A stretch of DNA of 14,824 nucleotides, from positions 1-14,824 of the forward strand of contig CAIXFB010000059.1 in the NCBI GenBank assembly GCA_903918595.1, written 5' to 3'. Made by a program: the position numbers and the translations under genes. This DNA is from an uncultured Actinomycetes bacterium. GTDB lineage: Bacteria > Actinomycetota > Actinomycetes > S36-B12. This document shows, one piece after another, positions 6,575-14,378 of this stretch. Numbering within the stretch: position 1 is the first letter of the stretch; every line of letters begins with the position of its first letter. The notes beneath the pieces are model-generated. The model saw only the letters and a program-made list of their open reading frames with translations, ran no database searches and was not told the origin of the DNA.

Positions 6575-6760
6575 CTACGCGAACAAGTATTGATTTTCAA
6601 CCTCGGCGACGGCTTTTAACATTGGAACCGATTCCGACTGGATGTCACTGATCAGACTCTTCACTGGTGCGACATAGTTCTCCCAAGCATCTTCAATCGA
6701 AATCGGGAGCATGTTGACTCCTCCGACCTTTGCCAGCATCTCTTCAAAATCCTCATTCAT
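6575..6760 (-). CDS. Small helical protein or gene fragment, function unknown
   Basis: A 61-codon ORF from ATG 6760, on the same strand as, and 64 bp upstream of, the membrane-anchored protein. The product is acidic and helical, without a signal peptide, membrane segment or cysteine. No ribosome-binding site precedes the ATG. The frame stays open upstream to a stop near 6835 but offers no better start. It may be a small protein working with the next gene or the 3' remnant of a larger one; I cannot decide. Confidence 0.4.
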   Translation of the reverse strand: MNEDFEEMLAKVGGVNMLPISIEDAWENYVAPVKSLISDIQSESVPMLKAVAEVENQYLFA

Positions 6761-6845
6761 GGCAGTTTGAAGGGTCTCGAGTAACAGACGGGAGGTGGCG
6801 CGTCGCGGCTGGTCACATCCCTCGACGGTGCACGAGTTCAGTCAC

Positions 6846-8603
6846 TTAGCTGCGAATCATCCATGCGCCGAGCGCTGAGTTGTAGATCAGTGTTCGCGTA
6901 CACACCGGGCCGCCCTGCCCAGAATTTGCCCACTGAGCCCATGACTGTCCCCAGCGACCACTTCCCACCCCCGCCCAGTCGAATGGCCCGTCAATCACCG
7001 CTGAACATGTTCCCGCAGCGGGAAGGGGAACCTGCTGCAAAATCGGTGCTGGCCCCAATGGGTCGAAAGTCACTGTCTGAGCGTTGATGAGTAGGCGCGT
7101 CAGTGTCGAAAAATTTGGTACCCCTAGACCCGTCGTGAGGTCGTATCCCACTGTCGATGTAAATCCACTCAACACATTCGCGGTTTGGTTAAGTGAGCCG
7201 TCAAGAAAGCCGATCCCCTGCAGAAATCCCGTTGTTGTCACCGCTGTGGGGCCGGTCCACAGATCACTCGACCACAGATTGTTCGTCCCTAATGTCACAT
7301 CATTTAATGATGATGTGAAAGCCGGGTTGTAGAGCACGTTGTGAATATCCAGTGGGCCACCGCCATTATGAATTGGGGTGAGGCCTCGGGCCGTGAGTGC
7401 GGCATTGACGTGTGCGAATCCGACGGCTAAGAGCGGTGCAGCTGCACTCGTGCCCATTGCGTAAGTTGCTTGGCTGCCGTCGTTATTGAATGGCACCAGC
7501 CAGGTTGGCCATCCGGCCAGGCCGGAGATGTCGGGGGAGAGCCGCCCAGTTGAACCAGGCAAGCTGCCCGCCACATTGCTCTGGAAATCTGGACGAGTGA
7601 CGAACTGACTTTCACCGCCGGTTGTCCCGATCCCGGGCCACGTAACACTTGTAGGTGTTGTCTGCCAGAGGCAATCGCTCCCAAGGTTCCAATTTCGCCA
7701 TGCAACGGGAATGAGCGGTACGCCGGGAACATATGAACTTGCCGGGGTGATGGCTGCCCCATTCCATCCCGTCGGCGCCCACATCGTTCCGCCCACGGAC
7801 AATACGTTGGCACTCGTTGACGGCCACTGCGGTGCCATTTCATTTTGTAGGCCACGGGTAAGCGGTTGGCAACCACCAGAGCCTTCATCCCCGCTGGAGA
7901 TCACCGTGATGACCCCTGCCGAGGCTAATCCAGCGAGAATCTGTTCGGTTTGAGCGATATACAGATCCTGTTCAGTTGTCGACCTCAGACCCTCTAAAAA
8001 TAACATTTGCCGTAATGACTTTTCAAAAATCGCATAACTCATGCTGATGATGCAGCCACCCGTTGGCGTTTCGAGTTGGGATCGCTGCCACGCGCTAGGA
8101 GTTGTGCCACTAAGTCCACAAGCTCGTGCGGCGTTGAGGAGCGCTGTGTAAAAATCTAAACCGTCATTCACCGTTGCAGTTTTGAGCGTGGTGTTGGCCG
8201 GCAATATTCCTGCAACAACGGTCAGATCAAGAGTTGCCTCTGAGCCAACCGCTGGAAGTATGTCACCAGGATTCAGCACATCTGTCCACGCGGGCGCTGG
8301 CAATCCGCAGGTGGACAAAAATGTCCGCACCACGCTTTGAGTCACGGACTGTCCCATTTCGACAACTACGAGTGTTTGGGAAGCCGGTGTGCCCATTACC
8401 TCAACCGGCATACCCACGACTCCAGCAATCATGTCGGGGGTCAAACCAAGAATTGGGCCGCCAGCGCCAAATTGAATATTGCGACAGACCGCACTTGTCC
8501 AAGCCGGGGCCGTGAACGGATCAGCGCTCATGACCGGGGGCGCCACACCGATCACCGCAACCGCACCAAGCGCGGCCACCAACACTAGGCGAAGAGACTT
8601 CAT
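6846..8603 (-). CDS. Secreted sedolisin-type serine-carboxyl peptidase (S53)
   Basis: ATG 8603 gives 585 residues beginning with a clear Sec signal peptide (MKSLRLVLVAALGAVAVIG, cleavage near VMSA-D); an in-frame GTG at 8651 would bury it. The S53 catalytic set is complete: Glu122 and Asp126 in 'SEATLD', oxyanion Asp239 in 'SSGDEGSGG', and Ser386 in 'GTSAAAP'. The calcium-site motifs 'NDVTLGTNN' (D435) and 'GYDLTTGLGVPNF' (D488) are present. Family members normally carry a large N-terminal propeptide of roughly 150-200 residues; here the catalytic fold seems to begin soon after the signal peptide. A C-terminal extension (about 511-585) is rich in Trp and has a pair of Cys. It probably degrades extracellular protein, at acid pH if it behaves like its relatives. 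Confidence 0.88.
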   Translation of the reverse strand: MKSLRLVLVAALGAVAVIGVAPPVMSADPFTAPAWTSAVCRNIQFGAGGPILGLTPDMIAGVVGMPVEVMGTPASQTLVVVEMGQSVTQSVVRTFLSTCGLPAPAWTDVLNPGDILPAVGSEATLDLTVVAGILPANTTLKTATVNDGLDFYTALLNAARACGLSGTTPSAWQRSQLETPTGGCIISMSYAIFEKSLRQMLFLEGLRSTTEQDLYIAQTEQILAGLASAGVITVISSGDEGSGGCQPLTRGLQNEMAPQWPSTSANVLSVGGTMWAPTGWNGAAITPASSYVPGVPLIPVAWRNWNLGSDCLWQTTPTSVTWPGIGTTGGESQFVTRPDFQSNVAGSLPGSTGRLSPDISGLAGWPTWLVPFNNDGSQATYAMGTSAAAPLLAVGFAHVNAALTARGLTPIHNGGGPLDIHNVLYNPAFTSSLNDVTLGTNNLWSSDLWTGPTAVTTTGFLQGIGFLDGSLNQTANVLSGFTSTVGYDLTTGLGVPNFSTLTRLLINAQTVTFDPLGPAPILQQVPLPAAGTCSAVIDGPFDWAGVGSGRWGQSWAQWANSGQGGPVCTRTLIYNSALGAWMIRS

Positions 8604-8712
8604 GTAACTCGTGGCCACTTCCCTCTGTGTATTCTCCCCGACGTGCAGCACGGTACCGGATACCGGCCTCAGCGCGAGGTAAAGAGTGGCACGGGGCAGC
8701 TGTTGGCAAATC

Positions 8713-9264
8713 CTATTCTTTCACCACATCTTGGATAAGGCCGGGAAGAGTCAATGGATCAACTTTTCCGATGATGCGCACCGCGACTCGACCCTGCTTA
8801 TCGACAATCACAGTGCTGGGCAGTGCATTTGGCGGAATATCTGGAATCTGTGCCCAGATGGAACCGTCTTCATCGACGATGCTGGGGTAGGAGACGCCGA
8901 ATTCCATAGCGAAGTCTGCGGCAGCTTGCAGATCGTCAGAGATGTTCACACCAAGAAAACCAACGAGAGTGTCGTCGAAGGATTCATCAGCTACGACAAG
9001 GTCGGGCATCTCTTCGCGGCACGGAGCGCACCATGTGGCCCATCCGTTGAGCACCACAACTCGGCCAGAGAAATCAGCGAGAGCGATCTCTTCCCCGTCG
9101 GAGGTGACTCCTTCAATTCCCTCGAGCTTCACGCGATCATCAGGTGCGATGACCGTGGTGCCTATCTGGCTCGAGGCTGGCACATCGCGACCGCATCCGG
9201 CAAGAGATGTCATTGCAAGCGACGCTGCCACAATCATCAGCGAGATTTTGATCGATTGCTTCAT
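8713..9264 (-). CDS. TlpA-like thioredoxin-fold lipoprotein
   Basis: A 183-residue protein with a lipoprotein signal peptide (lipobox LAGC, Cys24), so it should be tethered outside the membrane. The thioredoxin fold shows 'NGWATWCAPC' with the redox pair Cys79/Cys82, and the cis-proline loop at 'LPSTVIVD' (Pro149). This is the TlpA/ResA/CcmG pattern of an extracellular thiol-disulfide oxidoreductase acting in cytochrome c maturation or disulfide repair. Its ATG (9264-9262) overlaps the TGA of the upstream oxygenase (9263-9261), so it is the second gene of an operon and translationally coupled. No cytochrome-maturation gene is nearby. Confidence 0.9.
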   Translation of the reverse strand: MKQSIKISLMIVAASLAMTSLAGCGRDVPASSQIGTTVIAPDDRVKLEGIEGVTSDGEEIALADFSGRVVVLNGWATWCAPCREEMPDLVVADESFDDTLVGFLGVNISDDLQAAADFAMEFGVSYPSIVDEDGSIWAQIPDIPPNALPSTVIVDKQGRVAVRIIGKVDPLTLPGLIQDVVKE

Positions 9265-10229
9265 GATGCGTCGTTCTTGTGATTGTCATAGGACGACTCA
9301 AGTTCGTTGCGCAAGAAGTCTCCAAATGTGAGGGGTGTGAATAAGGGTGGGTGGGCACTGTCCACACATGAAGGCAGCGGCTCAATCACGGTAGTGACGT
9401 TCGGATCGAAAAAGAATGGGACGGAGTAGCGCTCCAGCCCAGACCGGTTGGTCACTCGATGAGGAGTGGAGAGCAGCCGTCCGTTGCTCCAGCGGTGGAG
9501 CATGTCTCCCACATTCATCACGAAGGCATGTGGCATCGGTGGCACATCGACCCACTCACCACCGGGCGTCTTGACGCTCAACCCGCCCACATCATCTTGG
9601 GCGAGCAGGGTGATTGCCCCAAAGTCGGTATGCGGGGCCGAGCCGAATTCATCGGAGGGAGATTGCGGATCCTGCGGTGGATAGTGCAGCAGGCGCAGCC
9701 AGGTGGTCGGTGACTCGAATGCCTCGCGCATCGATCCGTCGTCATTCAATGCGCGCGCAATGACATTGATGAGTTGGCTTGAGAATTTCCACATCTCTTG
9801 TTGGTACTGCGTCATCACATTGACAAAGTTGGGGAGATCACTGGGCCATTGATTTGCACCAGCCAGGTAATTCCCCGCTAGCACCTCCGGATGATCAGCG
9901 GGCAGGTCACGCAGCAGCATGAGGGATTCACTCTGGTTGGGCTTCGTCACCGTTTCGACAGATGAATTGACGTCGGTGGAGCCTTTGAACGGGATGAAGC
10001 CACGGTGTTGCTTGTTCACCAAAATCTTGTTTTTAGCCGTTGACGGCTGCGCGTGAAACGTGCGTGATTGTTCAAAGAGAGCGTCGATCAAGGTTTGATC
10101 GATGGGATGGCCGATGAGATATCCAAAACCCCAGTTGCCGTAAGCGGAAAGAAATTCCCGGCCCAGGTCTGCGTCGATCCCAGGATCTGTACCGATGCCG
10201 GAAACATCGATGACAGGGATCGAACTCAT
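9261..10229 (-). CDS. 2-oxoglutarate/Fe(II)-dependent oxygenase, isopenicillin N synthase-like
   Basis: A 322-residue cytosolic enzyme. The N-terminal DIOX_N-like part begins 'IPVIDVSGI', with 'WGFGYLIGHPI' further on. The double-stranded beta-helix core has the iron ligands His200 and Asp202 in 'HTDFG', and His257 in 'TPHRV'. The co-substrate motif 'RYSVPFF' contributes Arg267 and Ser269. All ligands are present, so it should be active in oxidising a small molecule with oxygen and 2-oxoglutarate; the substrate cannot be read from sequence. ATG 10229 lacks a clear ribosome-binding site. It is first in an operon with the TlpA-like lipoprotein and divergent from the glcD-like gene. Confidence 0.88.
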   Translation of the reverse strand: MSSIPVIDVSGIGTDPGIDADLGREFLSAYGNWGFGYLIGHPIDQTLIDALFEQSRTFHAQPSTAKNKILVNKQHRGFIPFKGSTDVNSSVETVTKPNQSESLMLLRDLPADHPEVLAGNYLAGANQWPSDLPNFVNVMTQYQQEMWKFSSQLINVIARALNDDGSMREAFESPTTWLRLLHYPPQDPQSPSDEFGSAPHTDFGAITLLAQDDVGGLSVKTPGGEWVDVPPMPHAFVMNVGDMLHRWSNGRLLSTPHRVTNRSGLERYSVPFFFDPNVTTVIEPLPSCVDSAHPPLFTPLTFGDFLRNELESSYDNHKNDAS

Positions 10230-10278
10230 GCTGGCATCGTTTCACGGTGTTGTCGCAATGCGGGGAAGCGGTACTGAC

Positions 10279-10284
10279 TAGCCT
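10279..10284 (+). promoter_or_regulatory. Probable -10 element (TAGCCT) for a leaderless glcD-like transcript
   Basis: TAGCCT fits TAnnnT and ends seven bases before GTG 10292, so transcription would start at or next to that codon. There is no Shine-Dalgarno before the GTG, as expected for a leaderless message, which is common in actinobacteria. A convincing -35 at 17 bp is lacking. Confidence 0.4.
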
Positions 10285-10291
10285 TCCACTC

Positions 10292-11677
10292 GTGAGTCCT
10301 GAGGATGCAGTCCTAGCGGCCTGCGCTGTTGCCCTGGCCGATGGCGACGTGGTCACGGACCCAGATCGACTGCCCACCTATCAACGCGATCGCTCGACCG
10401 GAACCCCCGCTGGTGAGCCGATTGCTGTGGTCTTTCCTCGCACCACGGAGCAAGTTTCTGCGGTGATGAAAGCCGCGTACGAGCATCGGGTTCCCGTGGT
10501 GCCGCGCGGCGCCGGATCTGGGCTTACCGGGGGAAGCAACGCCCTTGATGGTTCGCTGATTCTCTGTGTCGAGAGGATGCGCGATGTTCTCCTCGTCGAT
10601 CAGATCAACGGCTACGTCGAAACCCAACCTGGAATTTTTAACACTGAACTTCGCGACCACGTTGCCAAGCACGGAATGTGGTACGCACCTGACCCGGCGA
10701 GCAAAGATTTCTGCTCGATTGGTGGCAACGTCAACACCAATGCCGGTGGATTGTGTTGTGTGAAGTACGGCGTGACTCGAGACGCTGTTCTTGGGCTCGA
10801 AGTGGTGCTTGCGGATGGTCGGATCACCCAACTTGGCAGGCGAACCGTGAAAGGCGTTGCGGGCTATGACCTCACCGGAATGATGGTGGGCAGCGAAGGA
10901 ACGTTTGGCATTGTCACGATGGCGCGCCTGCGGCTCCGCCCGATCCCAGCACCTGCAACAACGGTGGTGGCCGTCTTCGCGGATATTTCCCACGCTGGCC
11001 AAGCAGCAGCCGACATCATGCTCGCAACAACACCAAGCATGCTTGAAGTGATGGATCGAGCATCGATCACCGCAGTGGAGAACTGGCGCCCGATGGGACT
11101 CGATACCTCTGCAGAAGCTTTGCTGTTGATCCAGATAGATACCCCGGGTGATGCCGGAAATGCTGATGCAACTTTGGTGCAAGAGATTTGTGCGCGCGCT
11201 GGTGCTGCAGAGGTGTATCAGTCAGAGGATCCTGCTGAGGCAGAGATGTTGCTCGGTGCCCGACGCATGATCATCCCGGCACTTGAAGCGCAGGGGGATT
11301 GGCTGCTTGATGACGTTGCAGTTCCACGCTCTGAACTTGCTCGTTGCATGCGCGAGTTTCAAGAGATCGCTGAACGCAATGACGTGCTGATCGCCACGTT
11401 TGGTCATGCGGGTGATGGGAACTTGCACCCCACCATCGTGACACCGCGTGGAGATAGCGCTGCAGCAGAACGAGCGATGAAGGCATTCGGTGAAATCTTG
11501 GATGTTGGCCTTGCCTGCGGTGGTTCCATCACAGGGGAGCACGGCGTGGGATCCCTGAAGCAACATGCGCTCTTCCAAGAACTCGACGAACCGTCGCGGG
11601 ATCTGCATGTGCGCATCAAGGATGCGTGGGATCCGCGCGGGATCCTCAATCCTGGGAAGTCTTTGCCCCGCTGGTAG
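10292..11677 (+). CDS. FAD-linked 2-hydroxyacid dehydrogenase, GlcD type
   Basis: From GTG 10292 the product has 461 residues, normal for the family, and begins 'SPEDAVLAAC' like typical relatives. A GTG at 10247 would leave only 17 bp to the divergent start and no room for a promoter. The FAD-binding domain carries 'PRGAGSGLTGG' (from residue 71) and 'SIGGNVNTNAGG'. The C-terminal domain has 'FGHAGDGNLHP' (His372, His379), 'GEHGVG' (His417) and the ending 'DPRGILNPGKSL'. It should oxidise glycolate, D-lactate or a similar 2-hydroxyacid. Partners glcE and glcF are absent here, so it is the stand-alone type. The neighbouring oxygenase is divergent and may share control. Its 3' end overlaps the TauE-like gene by 32 bp. 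Confidence 0.88.
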   Translation: MSPEDAVLAACAVALADGDVVTDPDRLPTYQRDRSTGTPAGEPIAVVFPRTTEQVSAVMKAAYEHRVPVVPRGAGSGLTGGSNALDGSLILCVERMRDVLLVDQINGYVETQPGIFNTELRDHVAKHGMWYAPDPASKDFCSIGGNVNTNAGGLCCVKYGVTRDAVLGLEVVLADGRITQLGRRTVKGVAGYDLTGMMVGSEGTFGIVTMARLRLRPIPAPATTVVAVFADISHAGQAAADIMLATTPSMLEVMDRASITAVENWRPMGLDTSAEALLLIQIDTPGDAGNADATLVQEICARAGAAEVYQSEDPAEAEMLLGARRMIIPALEAQGDWLLDDVAVPRSELARCMREFQEIAERNDVLIATFGHAGDGNLHPTIVTPRGDSAAAERAMKAFGEILDVGLACGGSITGEHGVGSLKQHALFQELDEPSRDLHVRIKDAWDPRGILNPGKSLPRW

Positions 11678-12611
11678 GAGGTGGAGGCGGACTGATTGGC
11701 TCGTCGAAATCGGCAATTGCCACTTGGGTTGGCCTGCGGATAAGCCAGGTGAATACGCCGATAATCACGAGCAGACCGGCAATCACCTCGAGCATGTTCA
11801 GCACGCCACCTTGAGCGAACTCGATAACTGTGGCACCAACTTGCTGACTCAGGATGAACACGGCCATGACCAAAACAAACCAACCGAAGGCAATGCGTAG
11901 CTTGTCTGGGTGAATTCGGCCCACTACTCGGCTGCCGACGAGTGCGCCAATGACAGCTGCGCCAGTGATGATCAACGTGATGGACCAGTCGATCTGGGTT
12001 TCAGGGTTCCAACTCACGAAGGAATCGCCCCCAAAAGTGAGGGCATAACCGAAGAAGCCAGCAAAGGATTTCATCGCAACAACCAGTAGTGAGGTCGCGA
12101 CGGCGTAGGGCATGGGTAGCCCGCCGAGCAAGGCAAGTGCGGGAACAACGAGAAAGCCGCCGCCGGCACCGACAAGTCCGGTAACGAGACCGACTACAGC
12201 TCCGTCCAACAGAATCCGAAAAACGGGGAGTCCTTTGTGATGACCGGCACTGACTTTCTTGCGCCCGCGGATCATGGCGACAGCGGTGATGCCCATCATG
12301 ACGGAGAAGGCGGCGAGCAAAAGAGCACCCGGCAGATGCGAACCAATCTGACCGCCGACAAAGGCTCCGACCATGCCTGCTGCGCCGAAGATGAGACCTG
12401 TTCGCCACTGGACGCGCTTAGCTCGAGCGTGACCGATCAACCCGAACAAAGAAGTGACACCGACAACAAACAAGCTCGCGGTAATGGCTTGTTTCGCGTC
12501 GAAGTCAACAACGTAGATCAGCAGCGGCGTGGTGAGAATCGATCCACCGCCACCGAGTAGACCAACAGCAACGCCGATGAAGATTGCAAGAAATGCAGCA
12601 AGTGCGACCAT
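11646..12611 (-). CDS. TauE/SafE-family membrane exporter
   Basis: I choose ATG 12611, one base after the stop of the GntR gene, giving 321 residues; an upstream in-frame ATG (12704) lies wholly inside the GntR gene and adds a non-membrane tail. The two family repeats are visible: 'GLLGGGGSILTTPLL' (about 17-31) and 'GLVGAGGGFLVVPAL' (about 145-159), each followed by hydrophobic helices, eight or so in all. The C-terminus is a charged, proline-rich tail containing PPPPP. Members export sulfite, sulfoacetate or other small organic anions; the substrate here is unknown. Coupling to a HutC-type regulator suggests ligand-induced export. The 3' end overlaps the convergent glcD-like gene. Confidence 0.88.
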   Translation of the reverse strand: MVALAAFLAIFIGVAVGLLGGGGSILTTPLLIYVVDFDAKQAITASLFVVGVTSLFGLIGHARAKRVQWRTGLIFGAAGMVGAFVGGQIGSHLPGALLLAAFSVMMGITAVAMIRGRKKVSAGHHKGLPVFRILLDGAVVGLVTGLVGAGGGFLVVPALALLGGLPMPYAVATSLLVVAMKSFAGFFGYALTFGGDSFVSWNPETQIDWSITLIITGAAVIGALVGSRVVGRIHPDKLRIAFGWFVLVMAVFILSQQVGATVIEFAQGGVLNMLEVIAGLLVIIGVFTWLIRRPTQVAIADFDEPISPPPPPTSGAKTSQD

Positions 12612-12612
12612 G

Positions 12613-13410
12613 TCAGATGCTCTCTTCAGTTGCTGTGTCTGTTGATGCGGTGATCGAAGAAGTAGTGGGGGTCCACAAAGATTCGAGGCTGAAGCGATCA
12701 CCACGAATGTAGGTTTCCCGCCACTCAGCAGGAGCTGAAAGTGCAGATGCCTTGCGCTCGATGTAAAAAACGGCGCTGGTGTCGGGAATCGTCAAAAGGT
12801 TCGCGATGTGCCGCGGAGTGAGTTGCGCCGTGACCCGCTCGCTCCCCGAATCAATGACGACGTTGCATAAGCGCGAAAGTTCGGCGTAGAGGCCCACTGA
12901 AGTGAAATCAGCATCAAGGAGTGGACCCGCGATCGATTCAGGTAACCACGAAGTATCGAGTGCCAATGGTTCATCGTCAGCGAATCGAATTCTTTCCAGA
13001 ACCACAAGAGGCGTAGTGGGGGCCAACCCGAGATTCGCGGCGATCGAAGCATTAGTGGTTCGAGCCAGGCGACGCACTTCACTGCGTTGAGTTACGCCCT
13101 GGGATTCCATTGTGGTGAAAAGTGAGTAGAGAGTGCCGAGTCTTTGTTGGTACTTCGGTGCTTCCACGGTGGTGGCTCGTCCGCGTTCACTGCGCAGGAT
13201 GCCTTCGCCTCGAAGAACCCGCAGGGCCTCGCGGATGGTGTGCCGGCTGACTTCGTATTCCTCGGTGAGGCTCAGTTCGCCAGGAAAGCCTGCCTCGAAC
13301 TCGTTGGCCTCGATACGCCTGCGCAGATCTGTGCAGACCTGGGCCCAGAGCGGCAGCGGGCTGTTGCGATCAGGTGCTTGTGCGCCGATGCGGGCCGAGG
13401 TGGGTGCCAT
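12613..13410 (-). CDS. GntR-family transcriptional regulator, HutC/UTRA type
   Basis: A 265-residue regulator from ATG 13410, preceded by AGGAG with six bases' spacing. The winged HTH (about 17-82) includes 'PLWAQVCTDLRRRIEANEF', 'LTEEYEVSRHTIREALRVL' and 'GILRSERGRATTV'. The rest (about 95-250) is a UTRA effector domain: 'VRRLARTTNASIAANLGL', 'PLVVLERIRFADDEPLALDTSWLP', 'LYAELSRL'. Such proteins are usually repressors released by a small metabolite. The ORF ends one base before the TauE-like gene, its probable main target. The promoter just upstream carries a palindrome, suggesting autoregulation. It is not in one transcript with the preceding gene if the promoter at 13441-13469 is used. Confidence 0.9.
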   Translation of the reverse strand: MAPTSARIGAQAPDRNSPLPLWAQVCTDLRRRIEANEFEAGFPGELSLTEEYEVSRHTIREALRVLRGEGILRSERGRATTVEAPKYQQRLGTLYSLFTTMESQGVTQRSEVRRLARTTNASIAANLGLAPTTPLVVLERIRFADDEPLALDTSWLPESIAGPLLDADFTSVGLYAELSRLCNVVIDSGSERVTAQLTPRHIANLLTIPDTSAVFYIERKASALSAPAEWRETYIRGDRFSLESLWTPTTSSITASTDTATEESI

Positions 13411-13440
13411 GGGATCTCCTCTGTGCAGGTGTATTCCCTA

Positions 13441-13469
13441 AATGTACGGACATTCGGACAAGTTGTCCA
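13441..13469 (-). promoter_or_regulatory. Promoter of the gntR-tauE operon
   Basis: On the minus strand, TGGACA (13469-13464) and TACATT (13446-13441) are separated by exactly 17 bp, a good sigma-70-type match. The start point would fall near 13434, leaving a leader of about 25 bases with the AGGAG site before ATG 13410. Confidence 0.6.
13456..13468. promoter_or_regulatory. Palindromic operator GGACAAGTTGTCC
   Basis: Two perfect 6-base arms around a single central base lie on top of the -35 element. On the minus strand a second TGTCCG follows at an 8-base period, and ATGT-CCGT-ACAT forms another dyad in spacer and -10. This is a natural place for the GntR protein to bind and repress itself and tauE. 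Confidence 0.55.
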
Positions 13470-13490
13470 CTCGGCCGGAAAAATGCCGGT

Positions 13491-14378
13491 TTAGACCTGC
13501 AGCGTTCCTCGCGCCCTGCGTAATGCCTCAAGTAAGAGGCCCCGGTTCGGCTCTGCCGCTTGCATGATTCGCGCCTGTTCCTGGGCGTATTCACGTCGGC
13601 CTTCTGTTGTTTCGATGGCAACTGGTGGATACGTGACGCCATCGCCGAGGTCGTAGGGCGAAGCGCGCATATCGAGCTCGCGCGTGCGCATGGCCACTTC
13701 GAAGGTATCGGCGACGAGTTCACCCGGAACGAATGGCTGGAACCACATCGCATACTTGTAGAGGTCCATGGTGGCGTGCAGACAGCCCGGCTGTTCGAGA
13801 TCGGGCTGCGTCTCTCTGGTCGGAGTGAGTGGGTTGAGTGGCATGGCCGGCTCGGTGAAGAAGCGGTATGCGTCGATGTGGGTGCAGCGCAGGCCTACTT
13901 TGTCTACCGTCGCAGCGATCGCCTCAGGTGTGACACGAAGGTCGAGTTGTTCATGCCGAACTTGATCTGGTTGGAGTCGGTACACCATCGCCCACTCGTG
14001 TAGACCGAAGCAGCCGAGCTGCGCCGGACGGCTCTGGGTTCCTTCGAGGATGCGAATCGCTACATCGAGCCGGCCACGGTTCTTGTGAATCGGAGCGACA
14101 TCGACGGTGACTCCATCGTCAGTTGTTACGTAGGTGGGCGAAGTAAACGAGGAAACGTCGCCGGTGAGCGTTACCCCGATACCTGGATGCCACGTCAATA
14201 ATTTCGATACGGAAAACGGGTAGTACTCGAAGAGAAAATCCTCGACCGGATGCTTGATCCCGCGGCTGCGTCGGTCGAGGTGGGGGATTGTCCACCGTTC
14301 CAGGCGCGCACGATGGGCAGCGTGCCGCGGCTCCCACACCTCCTGCGCCAGCACCTCCCGGGCGATGGTGGTGGACAT
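13491..14378 (-). CDS. Actinobacterial protein commonly labelled '3-methyladenine DNA glycosylase'
   Basis: The start ATG 14378 overlaps the stop of the upstream gene (TGATG), giving 295 residues; a TTG 30 bases upstream is less likely. The sequence matches a conserved actinobacterial family by 'KHPVEDFLFEYYPFS', 'GCFGLHEWAMVYR', 'RCTHIDAYRFF', 'EQPGCLHATMDLYKYA' and 'ELDMRASPYDLGD'. Databases often call this family 3-methyladenine DNA glycosylase, but I see neither a helix-hairpin-helix nor the Aag-type fold motifs, so the name is doubtful. Invariant His, Cys and Asp residues in these motifs suggest an enzyme or metal binder. It is coupled to the saccharopine-dehydrogenase-like gene. Confidence 0.8.
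   Translation of the reverse strand: MSTTIAREVLAQEVWEPRHAAHRARLERWTIPHLDRRSRGIKHPVEDFLFEYYPFSVSKLLTWHPGIGVTLTGDVSSFTSPTYVTTDDGVTVDVAPIHKNRGRLDVAIRILEGTQSRPAQLGCFGLHEWAMVYRLQPDQVRHEQLDLRVTPEAIAATVDKVGLRCTHIDAYRFFTEPAMPLNPLTPTRETQPDLEQPGCLHATMDLYKYAMWFQPFVPGELVADTFEVAMRTRELDMRASPYDLGDGVTYPPVAIETTEGRREYAQEQARIMQAAEPNRGLLLEALRRARGTLQV

Noticed and set aside
8686..9282. Plus-strand frame of 198 codons
   Set aside because: Antisense to the TlpA-like gene, which has intact lipobox and CxxC motifs; the plus-strand product shows nothing recognisable.
10313..11182. Long minus-strand frame (289 codons)
   Set aside because: It lies antisense inside the well-supported FAD-dehydrogenase gene; its translation is rich in His, Arg and Cys and shows no family motif.
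13474..13490. Intrinsic terminator after the glycosylase-named gene
   Set aside because: Only a 4-bp CCGG stem around a T-rich loop, with no following T-run.
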